In this document: in pieces, positions 5,574-12,380 of the stretch
Layout of the letters: the number at the start of each line of letters is the position of its first letter
How positions within the stretch are numbered: position 1 is the first letter of the stretch
DNA from: DASZYF01 sp035545535
Lineage (GTDB): Bacteria; Actinomycetota; Actinomycetes; Mycobacteriales; CAJCIY01
Assembly: GCA_035545535.1 (NCBI GenBank)
Contig: DASZYF010000029.1
Coordinates: forward strand, 1 to 13,277
Direction: 5' to 3'
Length of the DNA: 13,277 bases
Made by a program: the position numbers and the translations under genes
The notes under the pieces: generated by a model
What the model saw: only the letters and a program-made list of their open reading frames with translations
Told to the model about the DNA's origin: nothing
The model's database searches: none

Positions 5574-6934
5574 AGAAGTGCTGTCTCGAGGGCGTTGAGG
5601 TCGTCGTCGAGGTAGGTCAGCATGCGCTGCAGGTGCGGCACCTTGCTGCGGCAGCCGGTGAGGCCGAACCCGACCTTGCCGTCGTTGGACAGCACGGTGA
5701 TGTTGAGCGCCTGCCCGTCCATCGGGATCGACAGCGGCCACATCCCTTGCAGGTGCGCGCCACCCCAGTAGAGCGGCATCGGCGGGCCGGGCACGTTGGA
5801 GATGACGAGGTTGAACGGCGTCACCAGCTTGTGCAGCCCGATCATCGCGTTGAGGGTGAGCGGCGCCATCACCGGCACCGACACCGCCGTCGCCTGCAGC
5901 TGCGACAGGCCGGCGAAGGACTCCTTGTTGCGCTGCTGCGCCTCGTGGATCAGGCGCAGTCGCGCGGCCGGATCGTCGAGGTCGGTCGACAGCGGGCACA
6001 GCGTCGCGCCCACCGCGTTGCCCCCGGTGCCGGTCGCCGGCGCGAGGGACACCGGCACCATCGCGATGAGCGATGAGTCCGGCAGCGCGTCCATCTCGAT
6101 GAGGTACGTGCGCAGCGCGCCGCCGCACATCGCGAGCACGACGTCGTTGACCGAACCACCGACCGCCTTGCCGACGGCCTTGATGCGCGGCAGCTCCCAC
6201 GACTGCGCGGCGAAGCGGCGCGCGCCGGTGATGTTGACGTTGAACATGGTCTTCGGCGCCGGCTTCGGGAGCGCGTTCGCCTGCTCGCGGATCACGGCTT
6301 CGACGGCGCGCTTCGCGAAGCGCGGCCCGAGTCCGAGCAGGTCGGTCGCCGCAGACACCGCCTGACCCGGCAGCGACGTGATGACGCTCGGGCTCGGCAG
6401 GCGGCGCTTGTCCTCCTTGGGCGGTGCGGCCCACGGCACCCGCATCTCGGGGTCGTCCGGGTCGAGCGAGAGCGCCATGAGCCCGATGCGCAACGCGTTC
6501 ACGCCGTCGGCGAGCGCGTGGTGGATCTTCGTGTAGACCGCGAAGCGATCGCCCTCGAGGCCTTCGATGAGGTGCGCCTCCCACAGCGGACGCGACCGGT
6601 CGAGCAGCGTTCCGTGCAGGCGCGAGACGAGAGCGAGCAGCTCCCGCACGGTGCCCGGGTGGGGCAGCGCGGAGTGCCGCACGTGGTGCTCGAGGTCGAT
6701 CTCGTCGTCCTCCTCCCACGCCCACTGGCCGAGCGTGGTGACGGACCGGTAGGGCCGGCGGCGGAACAGCGGCGCCACGTCGGTGGCCTCGAGCAGCCGC
6801 TCGTACATCTTGCGCACGTGGTCGGGCTGGTGGTCGGGCGGCAGCTCGAACACCTGCAGGCCGCCGACGTGCATCGGGGACTGGCGGGTCTCGGGGATGA
6901 GGAAGACCGCATCAGTGGGGTTCATGAGAACCAT
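5570..6934 (-). CDS. Wax ester synthase/diacylglycerol acyltransferase (WS/DGAT)
   Basis: A bifunctional-type acyltransferase that uses acyl-CoA to esterify long-chain alcohols or diacylglycerol, building neutral storage lipid at the membrane. Length 454 residues is typical (about 450-475). The N-terminal MNPTDAVFLIPE block, PLWEAHLIEGL (116-126) and the catalytic HHxxxDG motif as HHALADG (138-144) are all present. So are SVNDVVLAMCGGALR (261-275) and FNLVISNVPGP (374-384), which carry the conserved ND and NVPGP blocks. A GAGGA ribosome site 7-8 bases upstream supports ATG 6934; Met4 is an alternative. It converges on the monooxygenase-dehydrogenase pair with a 4-base stop overlap and is divergent from a thioesterase. 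Whether it makes wax ester or triacylglycerol cannot be told from sequence. Confidence 0.95.
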   Translation of the reverse strand: MVLMNPTDAVFLIPETRQSPMHVGGLQVFELPPDHQPDHVRKMYERLLEATDVAPLFRRRPYRSVTTLGQWAWEEDDEIDLEHHVRHSALPHPGTVRELLALVSRLHGTLLDRSRPLWEAHLIEGLEGDRFAVYTKIHHALADGVNALRIGLMALSLDPDDPEMRVPWAAPPKEDKRRLPSPSVITSLPGQAVSAATDLLGLGPRFAKRAVEAVIREQANALPKPAPKTMFNVNITGARRFAAQSWELPRIKAVGKAVGGSVNDVVLAMCGGALRTYLIEMDALPDSSLIAMVPVSLAPATGTGGNAVGATLCPLSTDLDDPAARLRLIHEAQQRNKESFAGLSQLQATAVSVPVMAPLTLNAMIGLHKLVTPFNLVISNVPGPPMPLYWGGAHLQGMWPLSIPMDGQALNITVLSNDGKVGFGLTGCRSKVPHLQRMLTYLDDDLNALETALL

Positions 6935-6978
6935 GGGCTGATCCTCACAGTCCGGAGCCGGATCGGCGGTGCGGCACC

Positions 6979-7917
6979 ATGTGCGGTGTGGCGGAGCCCG
7001 TGACAGCCCGCGGGTTCCGCGAGCACTTCACCGCGTGGGCCGACGGCCGGGCCAAGCGCCTGCCGGTGTGGCGGACGTTCGGGATGCAGGCGGTGCGCGC
7101 CGACGACGACGGCGCGACGATCCGGCTCCCGCTCGAGCCGTTCCTGCTCGACGCGCGGGGGCGCCTGCCCGCGGGGGTGGTCGCCGTGCTCGCCGACTCC
7201 GCGGTCGGTTGCTCGCTCGCCGTGGCGATGGAGCGCGCGGACTTCGCCCGGCCCAGCGTCACCGTCACGTTGACGCTCGAGCCCACCGTCGAGGAGCTGC
7301 CGACCAGCGGCCACCTCGAGTGCACCGGCCGCCTGATCGCCCGGCACGAGCCGCACGTGCTCATGGCCGCCGACGTGCGCGACGAGGCGGGCCGTCAGGT
7401 GGCCGAGGTCCGCGCCTGGTTCAACCTGCTGGTCGGCCGCGTGGCCGAGCCGATCTCGTGGGACGACCCGGACGAGGGGTTCGGCGAGGACCCCGGCCCG
7501 CTCGACGGGCCGGACGCCGGGCTCGGTCCCATCGGCAACCACCTCGGCCTCATCCGCGCCGACGGCAGCGCTGACGGCGCCCGCACTGATGGGGCCCGCT
7601 CGCAAGCTCCCGGCGCCCGCCTGCGGCTCCGCTCGCGGCCCGGCTTCTGCAACCGGCTGCGCACACTGCACGGCGGGGTCGGCGCGCTCATCGCGGACCT
7701 CGCTGCCGGTGCCGCGCTCGGGGGTGAGCGCTACCAGCCGCTCACCGCCACCTACTCCTACCTGCGCACCACCGGCCGGGTCGGCCAGATCGTCAACGTC
7801 GAGGCCGAGGTCGTGAAGCCCGGCCGGGCGGTCGCCATGGCCGAGTCCCGCGTCCTCACCGCGGACGGCCGGGTCGCCCTGCACGCCGTCGTGAACGCCG
7901 ACGTCGCACCGCGCTGA
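6979..7917 (+). CDS. Double-hotdog acyl-CoA thioesterase, PaaI/4HBT-like
   Basis: A 312-residue protein with two hotdog domains in one chain. Domain 1 (about 14-150) has PAGVVAVLADSAVG (64-77) at the hotdog helix. Domain 2 (about 185-310) has HGGVGALIADLAAG (231-244). The two align across their beta-strands, showing an ancient tandem duplication. The linker (about 160-220) is low-complexity and rich in Gly, Asp and Arg. The HGG motif typical of PaaI-type thioesterases is kept only in domain 2; domain 1 has PAG. Hydrolysis of an acyl-CoA thioester is likely, substrate unknown. It diverges from the WS/DGAT gene with 44 bases between starts. ATG 6979 lacks a good ribosome site; GTG 7000, just after GGCGGAG, is a credible alternative that would shorten the protein by 7 residues. 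Confidence 0.85.
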   Translation: MCGVAEPVTARGFREHFTAWADGRAKRLPVWRTFGMQAVRADDDGATIRLPLEPFLLDARGRLPAGVVAVLADSAVGCSLAVAMERADFARPSVTVTLTLEPTVEELPTSGHLECTGRLIARHEPHVLMAADVRDEAGRQVAEVRAWFNLLVGRVAEPISWDDPDEGFGEDPGPLDGPDAGLGPIGNHLGLIRADGSADGARTDGARSQAPGARLRLRSRPGFCNRLRTLHGGVGALIADLAAGAALGGERYQPLTATYSYLRTTGRVGQIVNVEAEVVKPGRAVAMAESRVLTADGRVALHAVVNADVAPR

Positions 7918-7977
7918 CCCCGCGGCCGGGCCCACTGCCGCTCCACTCGCACGTTCGCCACGCCCGGCGCGGGGTCA
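7915..7977 (+). terminator. Long hairpin at the thioesterase stop codon
   Basis: The arm 7915-7931, which begins with the TGA stop of the thioesterase gene, pairs with 7962-7977 over 16 base pairs with a single bulged base; the loop is 30 bases. The stem is almost all G-C. No T-tract follows. It is well placed to end thioesterase transcription before the phosphate operon promoter. Confidence 0.5.
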
Positions 7978-7990
7978 CCGCGCTCCACTC

Positions 7991-8079
7991 GGTGAACGGC
8001 CCGTAAGGTCTGCCCGTCCAGCCGGTGAACGACCGGTGCGGGACAAGGTGAACGACAGATGAACGGCAGTCGAACGGGA
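7991..8079. promoter_or_regulatory. PHO-box-like 11-bp direct repeats upstream of the DUF47-PiT operon
   Basis: GGTGAACG, the complement of the actinobacterial PHO-box core GTTCACC, occurs at 7991, 8024 and 8047. Degenerate copies follow at 8058 (GATGAACG) and 8069 (GTCGAACG). Spacings are 33, 23, 11 and 11 bases, so the last three units run at exactly 11-base period and the first two are three periods apart. Tandem 11-bp units are the known layout of Streptomyces PhoP sites. The location just before a phosphate transport operon fits PhoP control. Whether the effect is activation or repression is not clear. Confidence 0.7.
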
Positions 8080-8085
8080 GGTTCC

Positions 8086-8706
8086 GTGAGGTTCCGGCTG
8101 GCGCCGCGAGAGAACGTCTTCTACGACCTGTTCTCCCAGGCGGCCGCGAAGCTCGTCGAGGCGGCGACCGTCCTGCGCGAGCTGGTCGAGGCCTCGATGA
8201 TCGATCGGATCAAGCTCGAGGAGAAGCTGCGCGCCGTCGAGCACGAGGCCGACGACATCACGCACAACATCCTCAACCAGGTCAACGCCACGTTCGTCAC
8301 GCCGTTCGACCGCGAGGACATCTACCGGCTCGCCAGCCGCATCGACGACGTCGTCGACTTCATGGAGGCCGCCGGCGATCTCGTCGTGCTCTACCAGATC
8401 GAGGAGATGCCCAAGGAGCTCGTCACGATCGCGGACACGATCGTGCAGGGCGCCTACCTCGCCCGCGAGGCGCTCGCGCAGCTGCGCACGCCCGCCAAGC
8501 TCGAGCACTACTTCGTCGAGGCCAACAAGATCGAGAACGACGCCGACCGCCTGTACCGGCGCTTCCTCGCCGACATCTTCTCCGGCCGCTACCCGACGCT
8601 CGAGGTGCTGAAGCTCAAGGAGGTCGTCGACCAGCTCGAGGCCGCGGCCGATGCACTCGAGCACGTCGCCAACCAGGTCGAGACGATCGCCGTCAAGGAC
8701 AGCTGA
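8086..8706 (+). CDS. DUF47 / PhoU-like phosphate transport accessory protein
   Basis: A helical PhoU-like protein of the DUF47 family, usually encoded directly before a PiT phosphate permease and thought to modulate it. From GTG 8086 it has 206 residues and begins MRFRLAPRENVFYDLF, the normal family N-terminus. The acidic metal-site motifs are present in two halves: EHEADDITH (52-60) and ASRIDDVVDF (83-92) in the first, then ENDADRLYRRF and LEAAADALEHVAN in the second. GGGAGG (8076-8081) four bases before GTG 8086 sets the start. The in-frame ATG 8059 would add nine residues but falls inside a PHO-box repeat and lacks a ribosome site. Three bases separate it from the permease gene, so the two are one operon. 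The role in regulating phosphate flux is family knowledge. Confidence 0.93.
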   Translation: MRFRLAPRENVFYDLFSQAAAKLVEAATVLRELVEASMIDRIKLEEKLRAVEHEADDITHNILNQVNATFVTPFDREDIYRLASRIDDVVDFMEAAGDLVVLYQIEEMPKELVTIADTIVQGAYLAREALAQLRTPAKLEHYFVEANKIENDADRLYRRFLADIFSGRYPTLEVLKLKEVVDQLEAAADALEHVANQVETIAVKDS

Positions 8707-8709
8707 GGC

Positions 8710-9702
8710 GTGACGACCTTCGGTCTGGTCGCGCTCGTCGTCCTGGCGCTCGGGTTCGACTACACGAACGGCTTCCACGACGCGGCGAACGCGATCGCGA
8801 CGAGCGTCAGCACGCGCGCGCTCACACCGCGCATGGCGCTCGTGCTCGCAGCGGCGATGAACCTCCTCGGCGCCGTCATCAGCACCAAGGTCGCCGGCAC
8901 CGTCGGCAAGGGCATCATCGCGGCGCCGAAGGGCAACCACGGGCTGGTGCTCGTGTTCGCGGCCGTCGCCGGCGCGATCGTGTGGAACCTCGTCACCTGG
9001 TACTTCGGGCTGCCGTCGTCGTCATCGCACGCGCTCATCGGCGGTCTCGTCGGTGCGGCGCTCGCGTCCGGTGCCCACGTGAAGTGGCACGGCGTGAAGG
9101 AGAAGGTGCTCGTCCCGATGGTGGCGAGCCCGATCGTCGGCTTCGTCCTCGGCTTCCTGTTGATGCTCGCCGTGCTGTGGGCGTTCCGACGGGCGAACCC
9201 GCACAAGGTGCAGCGCGGGTTCAAGTACGGACAGATCGCGGCCGCGGCGGCGATGAGCTACGGCCACGGCTTGCAGGACGCGCAGAAGACGATGGGCGTC
9301 ATCACGCTCGCGCTGGTCACGACCGGACACCTCGACTCGTTCCACGTCCCGCTGTGGGTCGTCCTCGCCTGCGCGGGCGCGATCAGCGCCGGCACGTACT
9401 CCGGCGGCTGGCGCATCATGCGCACGCTCGGCCGCAAGGTCATCAAGCTCGACAACCCGGCCGGCTTCTCGGCGCAGACCGTGGCCAGCATCATCCTGTT
9501 CACGACGAGCCACTACGCGCTGCCGGTCTCGACGACCCACGTCATCACGTCGTCGGTGATGGGCGTCGGATCGACCCGCAAGCTCTCGGCGGTGAAGTGG
9601 GGCGTCGCCGGCAACATCGCCGCCGCCTGGGTGCTCACCATCCCGGCCGCGGCCGCGGTGGCCGCCGCCGTCTACGGGGTCCTCGCGCTCTTCGGCGGGT
9701 AG
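8710..9702 (+). CDS. pit: PiT-family low-affinity inorganic phosphate transporter
   Basis: An integral membrane permease importing phosphate (as neutral metal-phosphate) driven by the proton gradient. It has 330 residues, the length of the shorter actinobacterial PiT proteins. The inverted PiT repeats are visible: GFDYTNGFHDAANAIAT (15-31) with PSSSSH (102-107) in the first half, and SYGHGLQDAQKTMG (183-196) with PVSTTH (272-277) in the second. About ten hydrophobic helices are apparent. A basic loop (RRANPHKVQRGFK, 160-172) separates the halves and should be cytoplasmic. Start GTG 8710 lies three bases after the DUF47 stop, so expression is coupled and probably under the upstream PHO box. 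All signature residues are intact, so a working transporter is expected. Confidence 0.96.
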   Translation: MTTFGLVALVVLALGFDYTNGFHDAANAIATSVSTRALTPRMALVLAAAMNLLGAVISTKVAGTVGKGIIAAPKGNHGLVLVFAAVAGAIVWNLVTWYFGLPSSSSHALIGGLVGAALASGAHVKWHGVKEKVLVPMVASPIVGFVLGFLLMLAVLWAFRRANPHKVQRGFKYGQIAAAAAMSYGHGLQDAQKTMGVITLALVTTGHLDSFHVPLWVVLACAGAISAGTYSGGWRIMRTLGRKVIKLDNPAGFSAQTVASIILFTTSHYALPVSTTHVITSSVMGVGSTRKLSAVKWGVAGNIAAAWVLTIPAAAAVAAAVYGVLALFGG

Positions 9703-9720
9703 AGCCCATGCAGAGGGTAT

Positions 9721-9758
9721 GGATCTCCTGACGGGTCGTCAGGTAACCTTCGGCGGTG
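9721..9758 (+). promoter_or_regulatory. Leaderless promoter with a 17-bp palindrome in its spacer, upstream of the nitronate monooxygenase-like gene
   Basis: CCTGACG (9727-9733) and CGTCAGG (9737-9743) form a perfect inverted repeat around GGT. Immediately after it lies TAACCT (9744-9749), an actinobacterial TAnnnT -10 element, and six bases later comes the GTG at 9756. That spacing predicts a leaderless mRNA. The palindrome fills the 17-base region between the -10 and a poor -35 (GGATCT), as an operator would. It might instead help end the pit transcript, which stops 24 bases earlier. Confidence 0.5.
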
Positions 9759-10880
9759 CGAACCCCGATCTGCGACACCCTCGGCATCGAGTTCCCGCTC
9801 TTCGCCTTCAGCCATTGCCGGGACGCCGTCGCGGCGGTCTCCCGGGCCGGCGGCTTCGGGGTGCTCGGCGCGCTCGCGTTCTCGCCCGAGCAGCTCGAGA
9901 TGGAGCTCACGTGGATCGACGACCACACCGACGGCAAGCCCTACGGCGTCGACCTCGTCATGCCGTCCACCTACATCGGCAAGGGTGACGCGCAGGCGCC
10001 CACCGCCGCCCAGCTCGAGGCGATGATCCCGCAGAGCCACCGCGACTTCGTCGACGGTCTGCTCGAGAAGCACGGCGTCCCAAAGGATCTGAAGGTCGAG
10101 GAGCACGACGTCGTCGCCGCCGGTCTCGGCGTCGACCTGCAGGCCGGGGCGAACGTCGACATCTCTCTCGCGCACCCGAAGGTGCGGCTGCTCGTGAACG
10201 CGCTCGGCCCGCCGCCCAAGGAGGTCGTGGACAAGGCGCACGAGCACGATGTGCTCGTCGGTGCGCTCGTCGGCAGTGCCCACCACGCGCAGAAGCAGGT
10301 GGACATCGGCGTCGACGTGATCGTGGCGCAGGGCACCGAGGCGGGCGGCCACTGCGGCGAGATCTCGACGATGGTGCTCATCCCCGACGTCGTCGACCAG
10401 GTCGGCTACAAGACGCCGGTGCTCGCCGCCGGTGGCATCGGCACCGGCCGGCAGATGGCCGCCGCGCTCGCCCTCGGCGCGCAGGGCGCGTGGACCGGCT
10501 CGATCTGGCTCACGGTCGCCGAGGCCGACACCGGGCAGATCGCGCTCGAGAACATGCTCAACGCGACGTCGCGCGACACGGTGCGCTCCCGCGCCTACAC
10601 CGGCAAGCCCGCGCGCCAGCTGCGCAGCGCGTGGACCGAGGCGTTCGACGACCCGAACGGTCCGGGCACGCTGCCGATGCCGCTGCAGGGGATCCTGCAC
10701 AACGAGGCCGCGCGCAAGTTCACCAAGGCCGGTGCGAAGGAGCTCGTCGGCTTCCCGGTCGGCCAGATCGTCGGTCGCATGAACCGCGTGCGCCCGGCCA
10801 GCGAGGTCGTGTTCGACCTCATCACCGAGTGCGCCGAGACGCTCGAGCGCCTCGGTGGGCTGGCCAGCACGGGCGAGTAG
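9756..10880 (+). CDS. Nitronate monooxygenase-like FMN oxidoreductase
   Basis: A TIM-barrel flavoprotein of the 2-nitropropane dioxygenase/nitronate monooxygenase superfamily, 374 residues. The N-terminus TPICDTLGIEFPLFAFSH is the usual first strand, followed by VSRAGGFGVLGA. The signature QGTEAGGHCGE (192-202) holds the catalytic-type His199. AAGGIGTGRQMAAALALGAQ (224-243) is the phosphate-binding segment for FMN. Residues about 75-140 are an extra segment compared with the classic enzymes and may define a subgroup. The physiological substrate in such actinobacterial proteins is often not a nitroalkane; an enoyl- or acyl-CoA-related reaction is possible but not shown. GTG 9756 appears leaderless. 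It is rightward after pit, 53 bases away, with its own apparent promoter. Confidence 0.88.
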   Translation: MRTPICDTLGIEFPLFAFSHCRDAVAAVSRAGGFGVLGALAFSPEQLEMELTWIDDHTDGKPYGVDLVMPSTYIGKGDAQAPTAAQLEAMIPQSHRDFVDGLLEKHGVPKDLKVEEHDVVAAGLGVDLQAGANVDISLAHPKVRLLVNALGPPPKEVVDKAHEHDVLVGALVGSAHHAQKQVDIGVDVIVAQGTEAGGHCGEISTMVLIPDVVDQVGYKTPVLAAGGIGTGRQMAAALALGAQGAWTGSIWLTVAEADTGQIALENMLNATSRDTVRSRAYTGKPARQLRSAWTEAFDDPNGPGTLPMPLQGILHNEAARKFTKAGAKELVGFPVGQIVGRMNRVRPASEVVFDLITECAETLERLGGLASTGE

Positions 10881-10958
10881 CCCACGTTCGGTCGACGCGG
10901 GGCCCGCGCCGGCCGCGCGAGGATGGCGGCGTGAGGTTGGCGTCGTGAGGATCGCGGA

Positions 10959-11903
10959 GTGAGCTCCATCCTCGTCGAGGTCGTGCGCAGCCGCCTCGTC
11001 GAGAGCGTGCACCGCGGCACGCTCGTGGTGCTCGACGCGGGCGGCGTCCTGGTCGAGGCGGTCGGTGATCCGTGGGCGGTCATCTGGCCGCGCAGCTGCA
11101 TGAAGCCGCTGCAGGCCGTAGCGATGGTGCGCGCGGGTCTGGACGTCGACGACGAGCTGCTCGCGCTCGCGGCGTCGAGCCACTCGGGGGAGGCGGTGCA
11201 CGTCGCCGGCGTGCGCCGGTTGCTCGCCACCGCCGGGCTCGGCCCCGAGGCGCTCGACAACACCGCCGGGCTGCCGCTCGGACCGGAGGCGGCGCAGACG
11301 CTGCTGCTCGCGGGCGGCGGACCGGACCGCATCCATCAGAACTGCAGTGGCAAGCACGCGGCGATGCTCGTGACCGCCGTGTTGAACGGGTGGCCCACCG
11401 ACGGCTACCGCGACCCCGACCACCCGTTGCAGGTCGCGCTGCGCAACAGCATCGAGGACACGCTCAACGCGCCGGTCGAGTCGGTGGGCGTCGACGGTTG
11501 CGGCGCCCCGCTGTTCGGCGTGCCCCTGCAGCCGCTCGCCCGCGGTCTGGCGAACGTCGTCGCGGCCGATCCCGGGACGCCGGAGCGGCGGGTCGCCGAC
11601 GCCATGCGTGCGCACCCGGACCTCGTCGGCGGGACCGGCCGCCACGTCACGTCGCTCATGCGCGCGGTGCCCGGGCTGCTCGCGAAGGACGGTGCGGAAG
11701 GCGTCTACGTCGCGGCGTTGCCGGGCGGGCCGTCGGTCGTCGTCAAGGTCGAGGACGGAGCCGACCGGGCCGCCGGCCTCGCGGCGACGGCGGCGCTCAT
11801 CCGGCACGGCGTCGACGCGGACGCGCTCGCGCCGCTCACCCGCCAACCGGTGCTCGGCCACGGCATCGCGGTCGGTGAGATGCGCGCGGTGCAACCCAGC
11901 TGA
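10959..11903 (+). CDS. L-asparaginase II, Rhizobium (ReAV) type
   Basis: Hydrolyses L-asparagine to aspartate and ammonia in the cytosol; this family has a serine beta-lactamase-like fold and is unrelated to the E. coli enzymes. Length 314 residues is slightly short of the usual 330 or so. The SxxK motif is SCMK (46-49) in PRSCMKPLQA. ASSHSGE (72-78), NCSGKHAAML (128-137, with Cys129 and Lys132), DGCGAPLFG (179-187) and a late Lys243 in AKDGAEGVY follow. These match the Ser-Lys pairs and the Cys/Lys metal-site residues described for ReAV. GAGGA (10947-10951) seven bases before GTG 10959 supports the start. It sits 78 bases after the nitronate monooxygenase-like gene, with no functional link visible. 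Confidence 0.92.
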   Translation: MSSILVEVVRSRLVESVHRGTLVVLDAGGVLVEAVGDPWAVIWPRSCMKPLQAVAMVRAGLDVDDELLALAASSHSGEAVHVAGVRRLLATAGLGPEALDNTAGLPLGPEAAQTLLLAGGGPDRIHQNCSGKHAAMLVTAVLNGWPTDGYRDPDHPLQVALRNSIEDTLNAPVESVGVDGCGAPLFGVPLQPLARGLANVVAADPGTPERRVADAMRAHPDLVGGTGRHVTSLMRAVPGLLAKDGAEGVYVAALPGGPSVVVKVEDGADRAAGLAATAALIRHGVDADALAPLTRQPVLGHGIAVGEMRAVQPS

Positions 11904-12011
11904 AAGCATGCGCGTCCGGTTCGTCCCGCTTCGCCCTCCGCCTCGATCAACACGGCATCAAACGTGCGCGATCGGTGTGCGTCCGGCGCCCGCACGTCGC
12001 ACGATGGGCAC

Positions 12012-12365
12012 ATGACGCTTGCCCCGCCGACGGTCAGCACGCAGGAGACGCGCACGCTCGCCGAGCGTCTCAAGGAGCTGTCGGACCTCGCGCCCGCGCC
12101 GGTGACCCCCGCGACCGACACCGCCATCGCGGCGCTCGCGGCGCAGGTGTCCGACCTGTCCGCGCAGGTGACCGAGCTCGCTCCCGAGCAGGGCGTCGGC
12201 CAGGACCAGATCAAGGCGCTGTCGCTGCAGGTCACCGACCTGTCCGCGCAGCTGGTCGAGCTCAAGGCGATGGTCGCCGGGCTCGCGGGGGAGATCCGCT
12301 CGGTCGTCGAGGACAGCGCGCTGCAGGTCGTCGGCGCCCTGCTCCCCGCCCACCGCGCCCAGTAG
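12012..12365 (+). CDS. Small coiled-coil protein with an internal duplication, unknown function
   Basis: A 117-residue protein without a recognised family. From ATG 12012 it has a short polar N-terminus (MTLAPPTVSTQETRTLAERL) and then long heptad-patterned helices. Residues 41-56 (ALAAQVSDLSAQVTEL) are repeated at 69-84 (ALSLQVTDLSAQLVEL), separated by a short Gly/Gln-rich break. There is no signal peptide or membrane span. Third-position G/C bias and a plausible coiled-coil argue for a real gene. The frame stays open to GTG 11964, but the added residues are Arg/His-rich and unconvincing; no strong ribosome site marks either start. It converges on the amidohydrolase-like gene with a 15-base gap. 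A self-associating structural or adaptor protein is plausible, but this is inference. Confidence 0.65.
   Translation: MTLAPPTVSTQETRTLAERLKELSDLAPAPVTPATDTAIAALAAQVSDLSAQVTELAPEQGVGQDQIKALSLQVTDLSAQLVELKAMVAGLAGEIRSVVEDSALQVVGALLPAHRAQ
12132..12263 (+). repeat. In-frame 48-bp direct repeat within the coiled-coil gene
   Basis: The segment 12132-12179 recurs at 12216-12263, an 84-base offset that keeps the reading frame. The shared core GACCTGTCCGCGCAG is identical for 15 bases. The copies differ mainly at flanking codons. This looks like an internal duplication of one coiled-coil block. Confidence 0.7.
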
Positions 12366-12380
12366 CCGGGCTGCTCCTGC

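Noticed and set aside
4410..6725. 771-residue minus-strand open frame
   Set aside because: It spans two unrelated genes and the opposite strand of a third, is extremely Arg/Ala-rich and has no motifs; a GC-rich artefact.
7939..7991. Direct repeat CGCTCCACTCG (7939-7949 and 7981-7991)
   Set aside because: Two 11-base copies 42 bases apart in GC-rich DNA are not enough to call an element; the first copy lies in the loop of the terminator-like hairpin.
9672..11909. 745-residue minus-strand open frame opposite the nitronate monooxygenase-like and asparaginase genes
   Set aside because: Low-complexity Arg/Asp/Val/His sequence; the plus-strand genes carry full family signatures.
11904..12011. Gap between asparaginase and the coiled-coil gene
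   Set aside because: Searched for hairpins, promoters and small genes; nothing convincing was found.
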